8,633 bases of DNA from Agrobacterium fabrum (GTDB taxonomy: Bacteria > Pseudomonadota > Alphaproteobacteria > Rhizobiales > Rhizobiaceae). A model generated the notes under the pieces. That model was not told where the DNA came from. It searched no databases and saw only the letters and a list, made by a program, of their open reading frames with translations. A program made the translations under genes and the position numbers. The stretch is from positions 1 through 8,633 of the forward strand of contig QFOL01000162.1 in NCBI GenBank assembly GCA_003241215.1, in the 5' to 3' direction. Positions 5,934 through 8,633 of the stretch are shown piece after piece (position 1 is the stretch's first letter; each line of letters starts with the position of its first letter).

Positions 5934-7367
5934 ATGACGACCACCGCCATCCCCTCCTCCGACATCCTCGACCGCTTTACCGCCATTGTCGGCGAAAAGA
6001 ACGCGGTCCGCGACCCGGCAGAAATGGCGCCGCGCCTCGTTGAAAATCGCGGCCTTTATCGCGGCGTCTCGCCGCTGCTGCTGAAACCCGGCTCAGTCGA
6101 AGAGGTTGCCGCCATCCTGAAGCTCGCCAGCGAGACCGGCACGCCCATCGTGCCGCAGACCGGCAATACCGGCCTTGTGGGCGGGCAGACGCCGCGCGCC
6201 GAAGGAACGGACATCATCCTGTCGCTGGAGCGCATGAACCGCGTTCGCGATATCGATCCGGTCGCCAATATCATCGTCGCGGATGCCGGCTGCATTCTCG
6301 ATGACATTCACAAGGCCGCCGAGACGGTGGAGCGGATGTTCCCGCTGTCGTTGGGGTCGCAGGGTTCCTGCCGCATCGGCGGCAATCTCGCCACCAATGC
6401 CGGCGGCACGGCGGTGCTTGCCTATGGCAACATGCGCCAGCTTTGCCTCGGGCTGGAAGTGGTGCTGCCAACAGGCGAAATCTGGAACGGGCTGCGCCGG
6501 CTGAAAAAGGATAATACGGGTTACGATCTGCGCGATCTCTTCATCGGCTCCGAAGGCACGCTTGGCGTCATCACCGGCGCGGTGCTGAAGCTCTTTCCGA
6601 AACCGCTCGGCCATCAGGTGGCCTTTGCCGGGCTCACCTCCACCGAAGACGCGCTGAAGCTGTTCGAAATGGCTTCCAACCTCTGCGGCACGGCGCTGAC
6701 CGGTTTCGAACTCATGCCGCGCATCGGCGTCGAATTCACCGCAAGGCACATTCCCGGCGTGCGCGATCCCCTGGAACAGCCGCATGACTGGTACGCGCTC
6801 ATCGATATTTCCACCTCCGATTCGGCCGAAACGGCGGATAACATGATGCAATCGCTGCTGGAGCGCGGTTTTGAGGCCGGGCTGGTTCAGGATGCGGTGA
6901 TCGCCGCATCGGAAGCGCAGCGACAGGCGCTCTGGCACATGCGCGAAAGCATGTCGGAGGCGCAGAAGCCCGAAGGCGGCTCGATCAAGCACGATGTGTC
7001 CGTTCCGGTATCGAAAATACCGGAATTCATGGCGACGGCGGAAAAGGCGGTTCTCGCCGCCATCCCCGGCGCCCGCATCTGCGCCTTCGGACATCTGGGT
7101 GACGGCAACATCCATTACAATATTTCCCAGCCTGTCGGCGCCGACAAGGCCGAATTCCTCAGCCGCTGGCGGGACATGAACGAGATCGTCCACGGCATCG
7201 TGCTGTCGCTCGGCGGTTCCATTTCCGCCGAACACGGCATCGGGCAATTAAAGCGCGACGAACTGGCCGCCATCCGCCCCGGCATCGAAATGGAGCTGAT
7301 GCGGCGCATCAAACACGCTTTCGACCCCGCCGGCATCATGAACCCCGGCAAGGTTCTGGCCGGGTAA
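5934..7367 (+). CDS. FAD-linked D-2-hydroxyacid dehydrogenase (D-2-hydroxyglutarate type)
   Basis: A 477-residue flavoprotein of the VAO/PCMH fold with an N-terminal FAD-binding domain (about 40-225) and a C-terminal FAD-oxidase domain (about 230-475). FAD contacts include PQTGNTGLVGG (74-84) and NLATNAGG (151-158). Residues corresponding to the metal and substrate site of D-2-hydroxyglutarate dehydrogenases are present: Arg337, Lys352, His387 and His394 in GHLGDGNIHYN, and Glu433-His434 in SAEHGIG. It probably oxidises D-2-hydroxyglutarate to 2-oxoglutarate, removing the by-product made by SerA in serine synthesis and passing electrons to an acceptor flavoprotein or quinone. D-lactate or glycolate (GlcD-like) are alternative substrates. 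It follows tsaC by 50 bp and may be cotranscribed. Its ribosome binding site is weak (GAGA, 8 nt before ATG). The stop is 15 bp from the convergent gene, with no clear terminator between. Confidence 0.9.
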   Translation: MTTTAIPSSDILDRFTAIVGEKNAVRDPAEMAPRLVENRGLYRGVSPLLLKPGSVEEVAAILKLASETGTPIVPQTGNTGLVGGQTPRAEGTDIILSLERMNRVRDIDPVANIIVADAGCILDDIHKAAETVERMFPLSLGSQGSCRIGGNLATNAGGTAVLAYGNMRQLCLGLEVVLPTGEIWNGLRRLKKDNTGYDLRDLFIGSEGTLGVITGAVLKLFPKPLGHQVAFAGLTSTEDALKLFEMASNLCGTALTGFELMPRIGVEFTARHIPGVRDPLEQPHDWYALIDISTSDSAETADNMMQSLLERGFEAGLVQDAVIAASEAQRQALWHMRESMSEAQKPEGGSIKHDVSVPVSKIPEFMATAEKAVLAAIPGARICAFGHLGDGNIHYNISQPVGADKAEFLSRWRDMNEIVHGIVLSLGGSISAEHGIGQLKRDELAAIRPGIEMELMRRIKHAFDPAGIMNPGKVLAG

Positions 7368-7382
7368 AGCGGCCCCCCGAGG

Positions 7383-7901
7383 TTAGGCCGAGGCCCGCAG
7401 CGCCCAGGCGGGCACCATTTCCGCATTCAGTCGGCGCGGTTTCTGCGCGCCGACAAATTGCGTCAGGCTCATGCCCGATTTCGCAATCGACACGGCATGC
7501 TTCTTTGGCAGAAGATACCCGTGTTCCAATGGCGGAACGCGGCGCAGCACACGGCTGAAGACATTGCGGCGATGATAGCGCGAGGGCGAGAAACGGGCCG
7601 GCTGCGCGCAGATCGCCACATATTCGAGAATCTCGTCGATCCAGCCCGCCTGCGGGCGCGCGCCGGGTTCGATCAGAAGCAGCCAGCCGCCGCGTGCGGA
7701 CTTCACGACGTCTTCGATATCCCACTGCCCATAAAAACGGCAGCCGGCGGCATCGGCGACACGCGACGATCCATCGCGCGAACCGTGATCGAGAATCACA
7801 ACATCGCTTACAAGCCCTTCCACGGCCCCGGTTACAAGCGCAGACAATGTGTGCGCCAGTTCCGGCTCGTGATCCCGGCATTCCATTATGACTGTCAACA
7901 T
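7383..7901 (-). CDS. Short glycosyltransferase family 2-like protein
   Basis: A 172-residue protein that resembles the N-terminal half of a GT-A (family 2) glycosyltransferase. It begins with a beta strand LTVIMECRD, then DVVILDHGSRDG (33-44), which corresponds to the nucleotide-binding D-x-S-x-D-G of family 2 enzymes, and GGWLLLIEPGARP (71-83) at the place where the DxD metal-binding motif normally stands. That motif is missing here (IEPGA), and the protein is much shorter than usual members (about 230-300 residues), so catalytic activity is doubtful. There is no signal peptide or membrane segment. Start choice: ATG at 7901 has AGAG (7910-7913) 8 nt upstream; ATG at 7907 and GTG at 7925 are alternatives with poorer ribosome binding sites. 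It converges on the FAD dehydrogenase gene and is divergent from the radical SAM gene. Confidence 0.75.
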   Translation of the reverse strand: MLTVIMECRDHEPELAHTLSALVTGAVEGLVSDVVILDHGSRDGSSRVADAAGCRFYGQWDIEDVVKSARGGWLLLIEPGARPQAGWIDEILEYVAICAQPARFSPSRYHRRNVFSRVLRRVPPLEHGYLLPKKHAVSIAKSGMSLTQFVGAQKPRRLNAEMVPAWALRASA

Positions 7902-7980
7902 CTGCATAGCTCTAACGCATCGCACAATAAATTGCCACTATGCTCATCGCGGTAAAATCCAAGGCTGTCCATGCCACCGA

Positions 7981-8020
7981 CCGCAAAGTCTGCGGACGTG
8001 GCCATGCCTGTCGCGGCCAC
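7981..8020. other. Two adjacent hairpins upstream of the GT2-like gene
   Basis: CCGCA (7981-7985) pairs with TGCGG (7991-7995) over a 5-nt loop. GTGGCC (7998-8003) pairs with GGCCAC (8015-8020) over an 11-nt loop. No T-run follows either, so they are not terminators. They lie 80-120 bp upstream of the GT2-like start and could be part of its leader RNA, or bind a regulator. Confidence 0.3.
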
Positions 8021-8058
8021 CCATCCATCTCTGGAGAACGAGCCGAATTTGCAATTTT

Positions 8059-8073
8059 GTTCTTGTATTGTTC
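8059..8073 (+). promoter_or_regulatory. Predicted LexA (SOS) box, alphaproteobacterial type
   Basis: GTTC (8059-8062), seven bases, then GTTC (8070-8073) is an exact match to the GTTC-N7-GTTC direct repeat known for LexA of most alphaproteobacteria. The surrounding TTTGTTCTTGTATTGTTCT is also AT-rich as in typical SOS boxes. It overlaps a candidate -35 element of a promoter pointing at the radical SAM gene. The element lies between divergent genes and could also affect the GT2-like gene. Confidence 0.65.
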
Positions 8074-8097
8074 TCATTCCTGATGTAGGAATTTAAT
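8068..8097 (+). promoter_or_regulatory. Candidate sigma70 promoter of the radical SAM gene
   Basis: TTGTTC (8068-8073), an 18-bp spacer and TTTAAT (8092-8097, five of six matches to the -10 consensus) form a plausible promoter reading to the right. The start of transcription would be near 8104, about 87 nt before the ATG at 8191. The -35 hexamer lies inside the LexA-type box, which would give repression by occlusion. The spacer contains the palindrome ATTCCT/AGGAAT (8076-8092). Confidence 0.45.
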
Positions 8098-8190
8098 CAT
8101 TCGGAAGGCGGTTGAAAGCCTGTCCGGACGGAAACGGTTTAGGGCGTTAAGCGTGCCTTGAGAGGCGTGCGGCGTCCTGGGAGCATCCAG

Positions 8191-8633
8191 ATGAGAAACC
8201 ATACGCTTTCGGGGCAGGCTGCCTTCCAGCCGAGCCATATGCCTGATATTGCCAATGCGCTGGCCGATGCATCCGGCCTGCGCATCGAGATCGACCGCCG
8301 TCGCGGCCGTGGCGCCGGGCTGAACCCGGATGGACGCTTCGAGACCCTGCAACACGAGGTTTTCGACGATGGTTGGCAGACGCTCGAGGACATGCCGGAA
8401 TTCCGCACCGAGGTGCAGGTGGAAAAGCCGCGCAGCATCATCACCCGCAATGAATCGCCCGATATCCCCTTCGACCGCTCCATCAATCCCTATCGCGGCT
8501 GCGAACATGGCTGCATCTATTGTTTTGCGCGCCCTACTCACAGCTATATGGGGCTTTCGGCCGGTCTGGATTTCGAAGCCAAGCTCTTTGCCAAGCCGGA
8601 TGCGGCAAAGCTGCTGGAACGGGAACTGGCGAA
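8191..8633 (+). CDS. PA0069-type radical SAM protein (N-terminal part)
   Basis: The first 147 codons of a radical SAM protein that runs off the window. An N-terminal region with a basic stretch (RRRGRGAG, 36-43) leads into RSIITRNESPDIPFDRSINPYRGCEHGC, which ends in the CxxxCxxC cluster motif: Cys104, Cys108 and Cys111 would hold the 4Fe-4S cluster that cleaves S-adenosylmethionine. The following ARPTHSYMGLSAGLDFE is typical of the PA0069 group in COG1533, often labelled a SplB-like DNA repair photolyase, although the real reaction of this group is not known to me. ATG at 8191 follows GGGAG (8179-8183) at 7 nt. A predicted SOS box about 120 bp upstream gives independent support for a DNA-damage role. 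It is divergent from the GT2-like gene. Confidence 0.9.
   Translation, partial: MRNHTLSGQAAFQPSHMPDIANALADASGLRIEIDRRRGRGAGLNPDGRFETLQHEVFDDGWQTLEDMPEFRTEVQVEKPRSIITRNESPDIPFDRSINPYRGCEHGCIYCFARPTHSYMGLSAGLDFEAKLFAKPDAAKLLERELA

Noticed and set aside
6093..7247. 384-codon open frame on the minus strand opposite the FAD dehydrogenase
   Set aside because: Antisense shadow of a gene with all catalytic motifs in order on the plus strand.
7895..8077. 60-codon open frame on the minus strand ahead of the GT2-like gene
   Set aside because: Its purine-rich AGGA touches the ATG directly, it overlaps the start of the GT2-like gene in another frame, and its beginning lies on the SOS box.
7971..8096. 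41-codon open frame on the plus strand with AAGG 6 nt upstream
   Set aside because: It runs through the SOS box and the candidate promoter of the next gene, its second half is AT-rich and Cys/Ile-rich unlike local genes, and it has no recognisable feature. Conservation in relatives would be needed to reconsider it.
8074..8541. 155-codon open frame on the minus strand opposite the radical SAM gene
   Set aside because: The plus strand encodes the CxxxCxxC radical SAM region; this is its shadow.

Overview
The window looks like a chromosomal segment from a member of the Rhizobiaceae, most likely Agrobacterium or a close Rhizobium relative. The evidence is high GC with GC-rich third codon positions, two BA14K-family proteins (a family centred on Rhizobiales and Brucella), an alphaproteobacterial LexA-type box (GTTC-N7-GTTC), an EcfG-type general-stress promoter (GGAAC-N16-CGTT), and an inverted intergenic repeat of a kind common in these genomes. 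No tRNA, rRNA, insertion sequence, CRISPR array or prophage gene is visible.

Left part (1-1517): a repeat-type hairpin, then two tandem minus-strand genes for small secreted or envelope BA14K proteins. Each is followed by its own intrinsic-terminator-like hairpin, so they are probably separate transcripts. Only the second, at 867-1331, has a clear EcfG promoter.

Centre left (1518-4184): a minus-strand gbcAB-like pair. A Rieske non-heme iron oxygenase is followed 7 bp later by a flavin/2Fe-2S reductase, together forming a two-component N-demethylase, probably for glycine betaine or a related quaternary amine. The roughly 330 bp between gbcA and the divergent gene at 4185 holds helically phased GCGACA repeats that look like an operator.

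Centre right (4185-7367): three plus-strand genes. They encode a conserved protein of unknown function, a full-length Sua5/TsaC-type L-threonylcarbamoyladenylate synthase (tRNA t6A modification), and an FAD-linked D-2-hydroxyacid dehydrogenase resembling D-2-hydroxyglutarate dehydrogenase. The last two are 50 bp apart and may share a transcript.

Right end (7383-8633): a minus-strand short GT2-like protein that lacks an evident DxD motif, a regulatory intergenic region carrying an SOS box over a promoter, and the first 147 codons of a PA0069-type radical SAM protein that runs off the window.

Most genes are ordinary rhizobial housekeeping or accessory genes. The most interesting signals are regulatory: a predicted SOS box before a poorly characterised radical SAM gene, a predicted EcfG promoter before one of two BA14K paralogs, and phased repeats upstream of the betaine demethylase operon. 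I saw no clearly new multi-gene system.
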